Shown piece by piece: positions 1 to 8,877 of a DNA stretch of 34,756 nt. The notes under the pieces are model-generated. The model did not search any database, was not told the origin of the DNA, and saw nothing but the letters and a program-made list of their open reading frames with translations. A program made the translations under genes and the position numbers. The first letter of the stretch is position 1. Every line of letters starts with the position of its first letter. Source of the DNA: Candidatus Gracilibacteria bacterium S5_H10 (GTDB taxonomy: Bacteria > Patescibacteriota > Gracilibacteria > Absconditabacterales > Absconditicoccaceae); assembly GCA_019248075.1 (NCBI GenBank), contig JAEHHG010000007.1, forward strand, positions 1 to 34,756. Reading direction: 5' to 3'.

Positions 1-101
1 CTTTTATATATCAAAAATCTGTCATACCTGACAGATTTTTTCATTTCCTTTGTGAAACTTTAGTAATTTTATCGAAGCAATGACTTATAGTGTTCTCTGT
101 T
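1..101. repeat. 101-bp exact repeat, copy 1 (window edge)
   Basis: Positions 1-101 are identical to 15341-15441, and the first mismatch is at 102. The unit holds a bidirectional terminator hairpin and the 3' end of whatever minus-strand gene lies upstream. In copy 2 that gene is the primase-like CDS ending at 15409. In copy 1 it is an unrelated ORF ending at 85 in another frame. Copy 1 starts at the first base of the window, so the repeat may be longer. Confidence 0.9.
13..41 (-). terminator. Bidirectional terminator hairpin
   Basis: A perfect 12-bp inverted repeat (13-24 with 29-40) has a TACC loop, and its arms end in A5/T5-6 runs, so it can act on both strands. It lies downstream of the minus-strand ORF that ends at 85. 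The same hairpin occurs at 15353-15381. Confidence 0.8.
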
Positions 102-480
102 CTTCTATGTAAATTTCGTATAATCTAAGAATTTGAAATGATCGTAGTTCAGAAACGGTTTTTACTACACTTTGATCTCCGCTTTTTACTGCTATGTAGA
201 GTTCTTTTTCTGCTTTCCCTTCTTCTTTTTTGAGCTCGTAATCGCTACTAAATGATCCGATGACTAATTGTTGCAAAAGATTCCAATCAAAGTCATTTTT
301 GAGTTCTTCAGGTGTCTCGTAGGGAAGTGGCTCAAATTTTGTAAGATATTCAGTATATCGGATTTGGTCTTTGATATCTCCTTGTATAGGACCAAATACT
401 GTTTCATATTTTTCTACGATCTGTTTTTTTTCAGGTTTTTCTCTGAGCTCTTCTATAAATGCTTGAAAATCAAATAGCAT
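85..480 (-). CDS. Hypothetical protein, 131 aa
   Basis: I do not recognise this protein. It is acidic, charged and probably soluble, with no membrane segment or signal peptide, and it contains no TGA codon. The ATG at 480 is the only good start, because an in-frame TAA lies about 50 bases upstream. Its last 17 bases fall inside the 101-bp repeat, in a different frame from the gene that ends in the other copy. The natural C-terminus may therefore have been replaced when the repeat was copied. No function is inferred. Confidence 0.6.
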   Translation of the reverse strand: MLFDFQAFIEELREKPEKKQIVEKYETVFGPIQGDIKDQIRYTEYLTKFEPLPYETPEELKNDFDWNLLQQLVIGSFSSDYELKKEEGKAEKELYIAVKSGDQSVVKTVSELRSFQILRLYEIYIEEQRTL

Positions 481-579
481 TTTTGTTGAATAAATAGTAA
501 AAAGGAGTCTTAACTTGCTGGTAGTTTATATATATTGTTTAACAATTCAACATAAAATTTTTTCTTTTGCTGCGCATGC

Positions 580-608
580 CTTACTTTTGGCAATATCCCA
601 AAAGTAAG
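580..608. repeat. 11-bp inverted repeat (hairpin)
   Basis: The arms CTTACTTTTGG and CCAAAAGTAAG are perfectly complementary around a 7-nt loop. No long T run follows, so this is more likely a repeat-element hairpin than a terminator. Confidence 0.7.
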
Positions 609-681
609 CAAAAAAGCTTTCCAGATGCAAATCGACTGAATTGTCGTTTTTTAAAAGCACGGCTTACCATCTCACCTCCAA

Positions 682-697
682 CCCCGCCTAGGCGGGG
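682..697. repeat. 16-bp GC-rich perfect palindrome
   Basis: CCCCGCCTAGGCGGGG is a perfect palindrome in a very AT-rich region. It resembles cores of short palindromic intergenic repeats. Confidence 0.7.
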
Positions 698-792
698 GCC
701 ATTTCGGTTCGTTCATATTGATTGCTTCGAACTAGGGGAGCATCTTGCGTGCATCTGGTCTGTATTTTAGTTGATGTAATAATGGCTCAAGG

Positions 793-1989
793 TTATTTCA
801 TGTATCCATTCAAAAATTCTTTTCGTGTCATTGTTTTTTTGCCTTCTGGTTTGAGCTGAATATCTGAAACTGCTGGATGTAATGTCTCTTCTTGGAAGAG
901 TGGTAGTTCATCATTACTGTTGTATAGCGGTTCGTTAAGTTTCAATGATTCTATAATAACTCTTTTCCCATTGATCATAAAATAAATTTTTGGTCGAAGC
1001 GCGAAGGCACGATATTTGTTATAGATCGTTTCGATAGTGTCGGTTCGTGGGTCAATCAGTCAGGATTCTTTTTCAATTTTTCCGCAATATGTTGCTTTGT
1101 TTTTATCTTGATGTACTTCTCCCAATATTTTTTTCCCGTATTTTCGTAGCGTATTGTTTAAAAATTTTGGTCCGATTTTTTTCATTTCATCAATCAGCTG
1201 TTTGGTTGTCCATTGAAACGGTATTCTAAATCTGATGATATCAATCATGTTTCCTGTGTCCATTGTCGCATCCATTTTCATGATAGTGATTCAGGTCTCT
1301 TTATCATTGTGTAATAATGCTGATTGGATAGGTGAAGCACCGCGATATTTCGGTAATATTGATCCATGGACATTGATCGGTGCAATCTTTGGAATATCAA
1401 GGATTGCTTGTGGAATGATTTTTCCATAGGCTATGACAATTAATATATCTGGTTTCTTTTCTTTGAGTCGTTCTGCAAATTGACGTCCTTCTTCGGATTT
1501 TTCAGGATTTAATTTTTCTGGTGTTGCTATAAATCCAGAAAGTGTATTTGTATTTTTACATATTTTCTTTCCACATTGTTTGATTATATTTTCGCACATT
1601 TCCATGCCCCTACCTGCTGGTTTGTCACATTGAGTTACTACTCCTACAACTTCAAATCTTTTGTCATTTGTTAGATGTTCAAGAAAAGGTACACCTATCG
1701 GCGCTGAAGAAAAAAATACTACGCGATAGTGTTCTGGATCATACTGTTTGTGTGTACTTGCTGTGCAATGTAATACTCTATCGGTAGCATAAAAGATACC
1801 AGGCCGGAATCCATATCTTTTGAGTACTCCAACACTGTATTTGCTACAATGTGGTTCATGTGCGCAGATTCTTCCTTTTAGCCAAAAAGATAACAATCAT
1901 TTGTCCGGAGATAGCGTATACTGATATATTCTTATCAGGAAGATTGCTGGTTTTGCTAGTACTTTATTGATTTTCTTTAAAAAACTCAT
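793..1989 (-). CDS. fmt: YidD-Fmt fusion: membrane-insertion factor domain plus methionyl-tRNA formyltransferase
   Basis: One frame of 398 aa with TGA read as Gly. Residues 1 to about 86 match YidD, the small amphipathic factor that assists YidC-dependent membrane insertion: IYQYTLSP, then CAHEPHCSKYSVGVLKRYG, and a Cys and YDP near 75-85. From about residue 88 (YRVVFFSS) the protein is methionyl-tRNA formyltransferase, which formylates Met-tRNAfMet for initiation. It keeps NVHGSILPKYRG (about 207-216) with the catalytic Asn and His, and an ETGITIM/MDTG stretch with the catalytic Asp. It extends to the C-terminal tRNA-binding domain. The TGA at 1291 supplies the Gly of the ETG motif. There is no stop or new start between the two domains. 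The ATG at 1987-1989 gives a complete YidD N-terminus. The gene is divergent from holA across about 140 bp. Confidence 0.88.
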
Positions 1990-2132
1990 AGATTCTTTTT
2001 GTAAATGGCTAATTGATGATTGGTGAATGCAATATGTATATTCTTGGTTGAAAATTCAAGCCGAAATGCTACTATTATTTATCTTTGAATATTCATTGAT
2101 ACGATAGATTCTATTCTTTAAGTTCTTATCTT

Positions 2133-3131
2133 ATGCTACAAAACGTATATTTATTTACTGGACAGGAAAAATATCTCTTAGATAAAGAGCTCTTTAGATG
2201 GAAAGAGTGATTTTTGCAAAAGTTTTGACCCGATAGTATTTTCACTTTTAGTCTGGATAATTTGGATATAGCACAAATCAAACAAGCGATTTATAGCAGT
2301 TGATTGTTTACCACGAAAAAGCTCATTATTGTTAATTGATTACCATTGGATACTATTACTAAACTTTGAGAAGAAAAGTCAGATCAGCTAGCAGTGTTTG
2401 TAGATGCATTGATCAAAGCTGATGGAAAGATACCAGAAGATTCTTTATTGGTATTTGTCAGTCTTACTCCAGACAAGAGACTTAAATTATATAAGTTTTT
2501 GGAAAAAAACGCTAGTGTTAAAGAATTTAATCAGCTTAAAAGCTGAGATCTAGAATCCTTTGTAAAAAATGAACTGAGTGATTGTATAATAGACCATTCT
2601 ATGATCCAGTATTTTCTCACCAAAGTCGGCTCAGATTTGTATCGTGTTTGGTTTGAATGTGATAAACTCAAGACTTGGACAAAAATACAACAAAATAAAA
2701 AAATAGATGAAGCTATGATTGATATGATTGTTTTTGGACAAGTGGAGACAGATTCTTTTGCTTTGTTGAAAACATTGTTTACGGACAAAAAAAAGGCAAT
2801 CCAAATTTTGGAAAAAGTGCAATCTTGATGAGCAGATTGGAATCAATTTTCGTGAATGTTGTATTGGGCTATGAAATTTTATCTGTTTATGATAGACCTT
2901 GATGAAACAGGATTGCAAAATAGCAAGGATATTGCATCGATGCTCAAGATGAATCCTCGGCAAGTCAAAAATGAATATGCAAAAATTTGAGTATTGAAAG
3001 CTCATAAGAAAAATATAGAAAAGTTTTATACGTGATTGATAGAATTGGATGCAAGTATTAAATCTTGAAAAATTCCCGACACCTATTTCTGGTTAGGAAT
3101 CAAAAGACTCATCAATGCTGTAAAAGATTAG
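2133..3131 (+). CDS. holA: DNA polymerase III subunit delta
   Basis: 332 aa with TGA as Gly. The subunit opens the beta sliding clamp as part of the clamp loader. The N-terminus LFTGQEKYLLDKEL matches the family's nucleotide-fold start, followed by a strand reading KLIIVNG, a typical HolA feature. The three-domain length fits (usual 320-350 aa). The C-terminal helical domain ends RLINAVKD. At least ten TGA codons interrupt it in the standard code, including a TGA pair near 2827. It is first in a plus-strand operon, with the secreted-protein gene 32 bp downstream. It diverges from the YidD-Fmt gene. The sequence is divergent, so the call rests on overall pattern plus the N-terminal motif. Confidence 0.78.
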
Positions 3132-3163
3132 TAAATTCCTTGCTTTTTATCGTGTGAATGTGG

Positions 3164-3760
3164 ATGAAAAAAATACTTTTGATAGCTATTTTTATCGGAT
3201 TGAGTGTCTGAACCGTGAGTGCGGATCTGTCAGATTGATTGTTTTGTTTGATAAGAAAAGACACGGTAAATATTTCACTTAAGCAAACTTCTTGATATTA
3301 TAAATGTAAGGATACAATAGCTTCACTTGAACAATTGATGATAAATACGGCGAGAGATATAAATAAAGTCCAAACCTATATATATAGATGACGTGATGTA
3401 GACTATCGAAGTACTGTCAAAGCAGAAAAACAAAATCTCTTGGATACTTTGCAGCTTTCTAGGATGACTATTATCGCTAATATGAAAACATTTGAAACGA
3501 ATCTTATCCAAAAGTCTGTCCAGTATTTCATCATAAAAATCACTCCATACAAGATAAGGCTTCAAAAATCTTTGATAAAAATCGATGCTATGGTCGCTAG
3601 TGGAGTTTCTACCTATTCACTCAATGTTTATGCTACTTTGCTTAGAGCACAAGTAAAAACTATAGAGTCGCTGAGTAAAGCTACTACTATGTCTGAGCTT
3701 ACTGATTTGCTTACAAAATATGTTTATCTTAAAAAAGAAATAGAATGAAAATATGAATAA
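3164..3760 (+). CDS. Secreted or anchored hypothetical protein
   Basis: 198 aa with TGA as Gly. The N-terminus is a typical Sec signal (KK, then a hydrophobic core LLIAIFIGLSVG, then VSA), so export is likely. The mature part has four Cys in the first half, then long helices rich in Lys, Gln, Leu and Thr, which suggests a helical bundle. I do not recognise a family. It follows holA by 32 bp and overlaps the next gene by 16 bp, which implies translational coupling. The ORF starting at an internal Met covers only its second half. Confidence 0.72.
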
Positions 3761-4566
3761 TAACTTCGGGATCTGAAAATTTAACGTTGTTTAAATTTCT
3801 TTCACAATATAATCATAATTATGTCGTGTATTATGATTTTTTTCATTGGCCATACGGCGATAAAACATTTGAACAATCACTTGCTTGTGTAGAAAAAGGA
3901 ATTGAATATCTTACAAAACAAGGTGTAGATAATATTATTGTGCCTCCTGTATATGAACTACATTATTTAGCTTGAAGCTTAAAGCTTAAAGCTTGAGGCC
4001 AAAAAATACTTCCTTTGTTTAAAACTTATGTCTTAGATTATTGTTTTACCTATTCTCTTGTCGGAAAAATTGGTCTTTTTTGAGATTTTGCTGATCTGGA
4101 AAGAGCACAACACTTGATGAAAAATCTGGAAAAAAACTATGTGCTTACTTCTGATCAAAAGTCTATCAAAAAATTTCATACGCCATTTGTATATTGGACA
4201 AAAGAAACTTCGCTTTGGAAATACTATCTTACACAGCTTTCTTATTCGCATGTTCTTGTAAATAAAATAATAAAATTTGATCTGAGATATTTTAAGGATG
4301 CCATGACGGATACGATAATACCTTTAAATTATTGATATTTCCACTATCAAACGACAATAACAAAATTCTTAAATTTTAAAAAAATAAGATTCCATTCACT
4401 TGAAAAACTTGAACAGTGTTTTCTTCAATTGGTTCCTACTTCTTGAACAAACTATTCGGTGACTATCGCATATACCTGAAATTGCGAAATATTACGTAGA
4501 GAAAAAAAGTCGCTATGGACTTTGCAAAGAGGCAAAACAACAGAAATCATATGGAAAGAGATTTAA
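3745..4566 (+). CDS. Divergent glutamate-racemase-like protein, catalytic residues not conserved
   Basis: 273 aa with TGA as Gly, close to the usual MurI length of about 265. The N-terminus IGIITSGSENLTLFKFL parallels the racemase start (IGIFDSGxGGLTV). WPYGDKTFEQ parallels the PYGxKS motif, and GVDNIIVPP sits where GVDxIVIACNT is expected. However, Asp of the DSG motif is Thr here, the first catalytic Cys-Asn-Thr is replaced by Pro-Pro-Val, and no clear GCTHYP appears. It is probably an Asp/Glu-racemase-fold protein without normal racemase chemistry. The start ATG at 3745 overlaps the upstream gene by 16 bp. A 4 x 7-bp tandem repeat lies in the coding sequence at 3969-3996. Confidence 0.6.
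3969..3996 (+). repeat. Four 7-bp tandem repeats inside a CDS
   Basis: AGCTTGA, AGCTTAA, AGCTTAA and AGCTTGA follow one another without a gap. Four similar AGC(N)2-3A units lie in the intergenic region at 23494-23521. Confidence 0.75.
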
Positions 4567-4581
4567 TTTCTACTAATTTTT

Positions 4582-4839
4582 ATGAAATCATTGGAAACAT
4601 TAAGAAAAGAAATCAATCTTCTTGATTCAAAAATCATTGATCTTCTTGCAAAAAGGTGTACTGCTGTCAAAGAAATATGAATATACAAACGTCATCATAA
4701 TCTTCCTGTGTTGGATGTTGTGAGATGGAAACAACTGCTGTCTGTACATATTGTTCAAGCTAAGCAAAAATGACTTTCAGAGAAATTCATCGTCGATATA
4801 TGGGAAAGAATACATCAGGAATCATTACGTCTTGAATAA
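4582..4839 (+). CDS. Chorismate mutase type II (AroQ-like) domain protein
   Basis: 85 aa with two TGA-Gly codons. The AroQ pattern is clear: LRKEINLLDSKIIDLLAKR, where the Arg at the end of helix 1 contacts substrate. Then comes EIGIYKRH with the catalytic Lys position, then the LDVVRWKQLL turn and a C-terminal helix. The length fits the roughly 90-aa stand-alone enzyme. The family converts chorismate to prephenate for Phe/Tyr synthesis. No other aromatic-pathway gene is in the window, so its role in a reduced genome is unclear. It lies 15 bp after the racemase-like gene and a terminator follows at once, so it ends the holA operon. Confidence 0.8.
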
Positions 4840-4840
4840 T

Positions 4841-4870
4841 AAAAAAACCCTGCTTAACAGGGTTTTTTTT
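4841..4870. terminator. Bidirectional terminator
   Basis: The hairpin AAAAAAACCCTG / CAGGGTTTTTTT with a CTTAA loop (arms 4841-4852 and 4858-4869) serves the plus-strand chorismate mutase operon and the minus-strand histone-like gene that ends at 4885. Confidence 0.9.
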
Positions 4871-4884
4871 CTTGTGGAGAAAAA

Positions 4885-5238
4885 TTATTTTTTGATCTTT
4901 ACTGCAGCTCGTCCTACTAATTTCTTAGCTACTTTTTTAGGAGCTTTTTTCTTAGCAACTTTTTTAGGAGCTTTTTTCTTGGCAACTTTTTTAGGAGCCT
5001 TTTTCTTAGCAACTTTTTTAACTGCTTTTTTAACTGCTTTCTTAGCTACTTTTTTCTTAGCAACTTTTTTAGGAGCCTTTTTCTTAGCAACCTTTTTAAC
5101 TGCTTTTTTAGCAACCTTTTTAACTGCTTTTTTAGCAACTTTTTTAACTGCTTTCTTAGTAACTTTTTTAGCAGGTTTTTTAGCAACTTTCTTAACTGCT
5201 TTTTTAGCAACAGGTTTTTTAGCAACTTTTTTTGCCAT
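4885..5238 (-). CDS. Histone-H1-like Lys/Ala-rich DNA-binding protein
   Basis: 117 aa made almost wholly of repeats of the type VAKK(A/K)VKK and KKAPKKVAKK, with very high Lys, Ala, Val and Pro. This composition is typical of bacterial histone-H1-like tails (HC2, AlgP-like), which bind and condense DNA without a folded domain. It begins MAKKVAKKPV and ends with a slightly less repetitive GRAAVKIKK. There is no signal peptide and no TGA. The DNA repeats closely, which favours slippage and length variation. The plus-strand reading of this region is a mirror-image hydrophobic shadow. It converges with the chorismate mutase operon and diverges from secA. Confidence 0.8.
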   Translation of the reverse strand: MAKKVAKKPVAKKAVKKVAKKPAKKVTKKAVKKVAKKAVKKVAKKAVKKVAKKKAPKKVAKKKVAKKAVKKAVKKVAKKKAPKKVAKKKAPKKVAKKKAPKKVAKKLVGRAAVKIKK

Positions 5239-5673
5239 TGGTGAGTGATAATAAAAAATAAAAAAGTATTATAACACAATAGTTCTATGCTATTTAGCAA
5301 TAAATGCAAGAGAAAATATATAAAAACAATATTTTTTTTTATTTTTTTTATATTGTTTTTTCCCGCTTTTTACCTTATGTCTCTTTCCTATTTTTTTTGA
5401 TGAAAAATTTTTTATTATGTCTTTGTCGCTTTTTTGTTGTTTGATAATTTATTTTTTTAAAAAAATAGTTTGTTTGGTGTATATGCGTTTTTACAGAAGA
5501 AAAACGTTGTGATAGGTTTCTCAGATAGATTTTTCTCTTAATCGTATTCTCAAAAGTCAATCAGATACGCGTGTAAGTTGTTTTTTTGTTTTTCCATTGT
5601 TTTACCTGTCTAATTTTATATTATCGATACACTGTCTGCTGTTACAGAAGTATTTTAATGTTTTTTTACAAAA
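5239..5673. other. AT-rich spacer between the histone-like gene and secA
   Basis: I see no gene that I trust here. A 61-aa Lys/Asn-rich minus-strand ORF (5375-5560) looks like composition. The stretch holds long A and T tracts near 5330-5400, likely curved DNA, and must contain the divergent promoters of secA and the histone-like gene. A TATATTAT box lies near 5619-5626, upstream of secA. No unambiguous -35/-10 pair is visible. Confidence 0.5.
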
Positions 5674-8600
5674 ATGTTTGGAAAAATTATAAATTTTATA
5701 GCTGGAGATTATAATCAAAAACAACTCAATAAACTACGACCAATAGTCAAACAAATAAATGCATATTCAATTCAGTTTGATGTACTTTCTGATGATCAGA
5801 TAAAAGCAAAGACCCAGGAATTTAAAGATAGACTTGCTAAGGGAGAAACTTTGGACGATATTTTGCCTGAAGCGTTTGCTACTGTTAAACAGGCATGCAA
5901 AAGAATGGTGGGATCCAAAGTGGAAGTTAAAGGTGAAATGCTGACATGGAATATGGTACCTTATGATGTACAGTTGCTTTGATGAATCATTCTGCACAAA
6001 TGAATTATTGCTGAAATGAAAACCTGAGAAGGAAAAACTTTGGTTGGAGTGATGCCTGTATATCTAAATGCATTAGAAGGTAAATGAGTGCATGTAGTTA
6101 CCGTAAATGATTATCTCGCATCTCGTGATGCTCAATGGATGTGACATGTTTATTCTCGATTATGATTGACTTCTGGATGCGTTACCAAAGCTGTTCCTTT
6201 ACATACAAGAAGGGCAGAATATGCAAAAGATATAACGTATATCGAAAATTCAGAACTAGGATTTGATTACTTGAGAGATAATCTCGTTAAATCTATGAAA
6301 GATAGATCGCTCGTTCGAAGACCACTTAATTATGCAATCGTAGATGAAATAGATAGTATTTTGATTGATGAAGCGAGAACTCCACTTATCATCTCTGAAC
6401 CTAATGCTGAAGCTACAGATAAATATATGTATTATGCAAATATTGCTAAGAGCTTAACTCCTTGTTCTGTCAAGAAAAAAGTATCCAAATGATTACTTCA
6501 GGAGCTGCTTACTGATAATAAATCATGAAAAGATCAGGAAGAAGACGGGGATTATTATATTGATGAAAAAACAAAGTCTGCTTCATTAAGTGGAAGAGGT
6601 ATCGCAAAATTGGAAGAAATTCTCAAAGTAGAAAACTTATATAAAGACCTTTGATATGAAGAGATTCATCATATCGAAAACGCGCTTCGTGCACAAGCAG
6701 TGTATGAAAAAGACAAAGAATATATCGTAAAAGACAATGAAGTGCTTATTGTTGACGAACATACTGGACGTACTATGCAAGGAAGAAGATTTTCTGAATG
6801 ATTACATCAGGCTATTGAAGCAAAAGAATGAGTTAAAATCCAAAAAGAATCTAAGACACTTGCGACTATTACGTATCAAAATTTTTTCAAACAATATGCT
6901 AAGCTTGCTGGTATGACAGGTACTGCTTTGACAGAAGGAGAAGAATTTGAAAAAATCTATGATCTTTCTGTGCTTGAAGTTCCCACTAACAGACCTACTA
7001 TCAGAGTAGATAGAAATGATAAGGTATATTATAATGAGTCTATCAAATGGAAGTTTGTTAAACAACACATCAAATTTGCTCATGAAATCTGACAACCAAT
7101 ACTTATTGGTACAGCAAACATTGCTACGTCTGAATATGTCTCTAGAATTTTAGAAAAAGATACAATTACACATTATGTCTTGAATGCAAAATTTCATGAA
7201 CAGGAAGCACATATTGTTTCTCAGGCAGGTAAATATAAAAGTGTTGTAGTAGCTACGAATATGGCAGGTAGAGGAACAGATATTAAACTGGAATTGTGAC
7301 TCAATGATAAACTTGCTGACAACTATGCTAAATGGATTAAAAAACAGGTATTTACTGAAAAAAAATGACTTTCTCTTGATCTCTATTCATGAATAGAATT
7401 TGAACTTACTATGGAAGGAATGAAACGTGAATTTGGTATCACTGATGAGCTTATTAGACAAGCAGAACAAGATTGGATTACGTATGAAAAATTGATGATG
7501 AAAATACGTTTCAATCGTACCAAAAAACTTACAACAGATGCTTTTGCTGAAATAATGGTTAAGTCTGCTGATGTTTTACCTACAGAAACTATCGAACAAG
7601 ATTTCCATTATGGACTCTTTATCCTTGGTACAGAAAAACATGAATCAAGGAGAATCGATAATCAGTTGAGAGGACGTGCAGGTAGGCAATGAGATCCTGG
7701 TGTGTCAGTATTTTTTGTTGCTTTGGATGATTTGATCATGCGTAAAATGTGATGAGAAAGAATCCAATGAGTTGCAGCAATGTTATTGGGAAAGTCAGAT
7801 TTGGAGAATTTAGAACTTAGTCAAAAACAATTTACTAGTTCTATAGTGAGATCGCAAAAACAGATGGAAGGTCGACATTTTGGTATCAGAAAACACCTTT
7901 TTGATTATGATAGTGTGATCAACAAACAAAGACAAGCAATTTACAAAAAGAGAGATGATATCCTTGGTAGCGAGACTGATGAATCATTGAGACAATATTT
8001 GGTAGAACAAATCAAACTTGAAATCGAGGAAAATATGGACGATATTGTACGTCAGCAAATAGCTAATGCAAAGACATTGTGACAATCTTCTGCACAATTT
8101 CTTCGTGTTATGGATAAAGAATTTTCTTTGAATCTTGATAATAAACAGTTTCAAACTTTTGAAAACATGAATTTTGATCAGCTTCAAATTGAACTTTCTC
8201 TGTTTATGCTTAATCAACTTAAAGCAAAGTTTTCTGCATTGGATGTAGATAAATTATATCAGATATTTAAGGATGTTTATTTGTATCATTTGGACACTTT
8301 ACGAGTAAAACATCTTGATGATATGGAATATCTTAGAGACAAAGTCGGTCTTATGTGATATGCGCAGCTTGATCCTTTGGTTGTATATAAATCTGAAGCA
8401 TATGATAAATTCCAAATATTGCTGTATAGACTCAAATTTGATGTGACTGCGTATATTGCTGGTATTGATTTTACTATAATACAACAACAACATCAACCAC
8501 AACAAGTAGTTATGGCAAATTCACAAAGTGAAGCAGAATATCTTAAGATGTTGGAAAAAGTAAGCGCTGAAGTAAAAAATGTCAAAGGAAAACAACCCGT

Positions 8601-8814
8601 TTCTTTGTCTTCGTCTTCAAAACCACAAAAAATGGTATATGAAAATACTGATGGGTTTGAAATCTTTGAAGTTGATGATGCTAATCAAGCAAAATGAACT
8701 CCAGACGTGTTTGATGAACCAATGATTCCTCAACCAGGTGATAAAATAAGACCAAATGATCAGTGTCCTTGTGGGTCTGGCAAAAAATATAAAAAATGCT
8801 GCTGAGTTAAATAA
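5674..8814 (+). CDS. secA: Preprotein translocase ATPase SecA
   Basis: 1046 aa with many TGA-Gly codons. It is the motor that drives proteins through SecYEG. Walker A is TGEGKT (118-122), its first Gly encoded by TGA. Walker B is [17 protein letters not shown] (D224). Further on are the preprotein-crosslinking region, [13 protein letters not shown] of the second ATPase domain, then [25 protein letters not shown], and the helical scaffold domain with [11 protein letters not shown]. The C-terminus carries the zinc SEC-C motif [14 protein letters not shown] (about 1031-1044), its last Gly also TGA. Length exceeds the usual 840-900 aa, partly from a stretch of about 110 residues between GTDIKL and ILGTEKH and a longer linker before the SEC-C tail. 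It is monocistronic, closed by a terminator. Confidence 0.97.
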
Positions 8815-8828
8815 TACATTTTAGTTAT

Positions 8829-8857
8829 AAAAAAAACGGAATTGTTCCGTTTTTTTT
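8829..8857. terminator. Bidirectional terminator after secA
   Basis: The hairpin AACGGAA / TTCCGTT with a TTG loop is flanked by an A run and a T run of about eight bases. It serves secA and the converging minus-strand ATPase gene that ends at 8878. Confidence 0.9.
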
Positions 8858-8877
8858 ATTTTAAAAAATTGTTGAAG

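Larger units (their letters stand above)
481..792. other. Gene-free block with strong palindromes
   Basis: I see no convincing gene in this stretch. It has an 11-bp hairpin (580-590 with 598-608, 7-nt loop) and a perfect 16-bp GC-rich palindrome at 682-697 (CCCCGCCTAGGCGGGG), much richer in GC than its surroundings. A 67-aa plus-strand ORF (567-770) crosses both palindromes and looks like a by-product. The layout suggests an imported or repetitive non-coding element rather than a promoter region. Confidence 0.55.

Noticed and set aside
567-770. 67-aa plus-strand ORF across the palindromic block
   Set aside because: It crosses two inverted repeats, has no good start context and has no recognisable domain.
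3969-3996. Heptamer array as a CRISPR-like repeat
   Set aside because: Units are 7 bp and contiguous, without spacers, so it is a simple tandem repeat.
4751-5248. 165-aa plus-strand ORF of repeated FLATFLGAFF
   Set aside because: It is the antisense of the Lys/Ala-rich histone-like gene, and its hydrophobic repeats mirror AAA/AAG lysine codons.
5375-5560. 61-aa Lys/Asn-rich minus-strand ORF
   Set aside because: It is AT-rich composition in an intergenic stretch and has no family or ribosomal-protein pattern; I checked it against bL34 and it does not fit.
5674-8814. secA as a pseudogene broken by many stops
   Set aside because: Every interruption is TGA at a Gly position and all motifs are intact with TGA as Gly.
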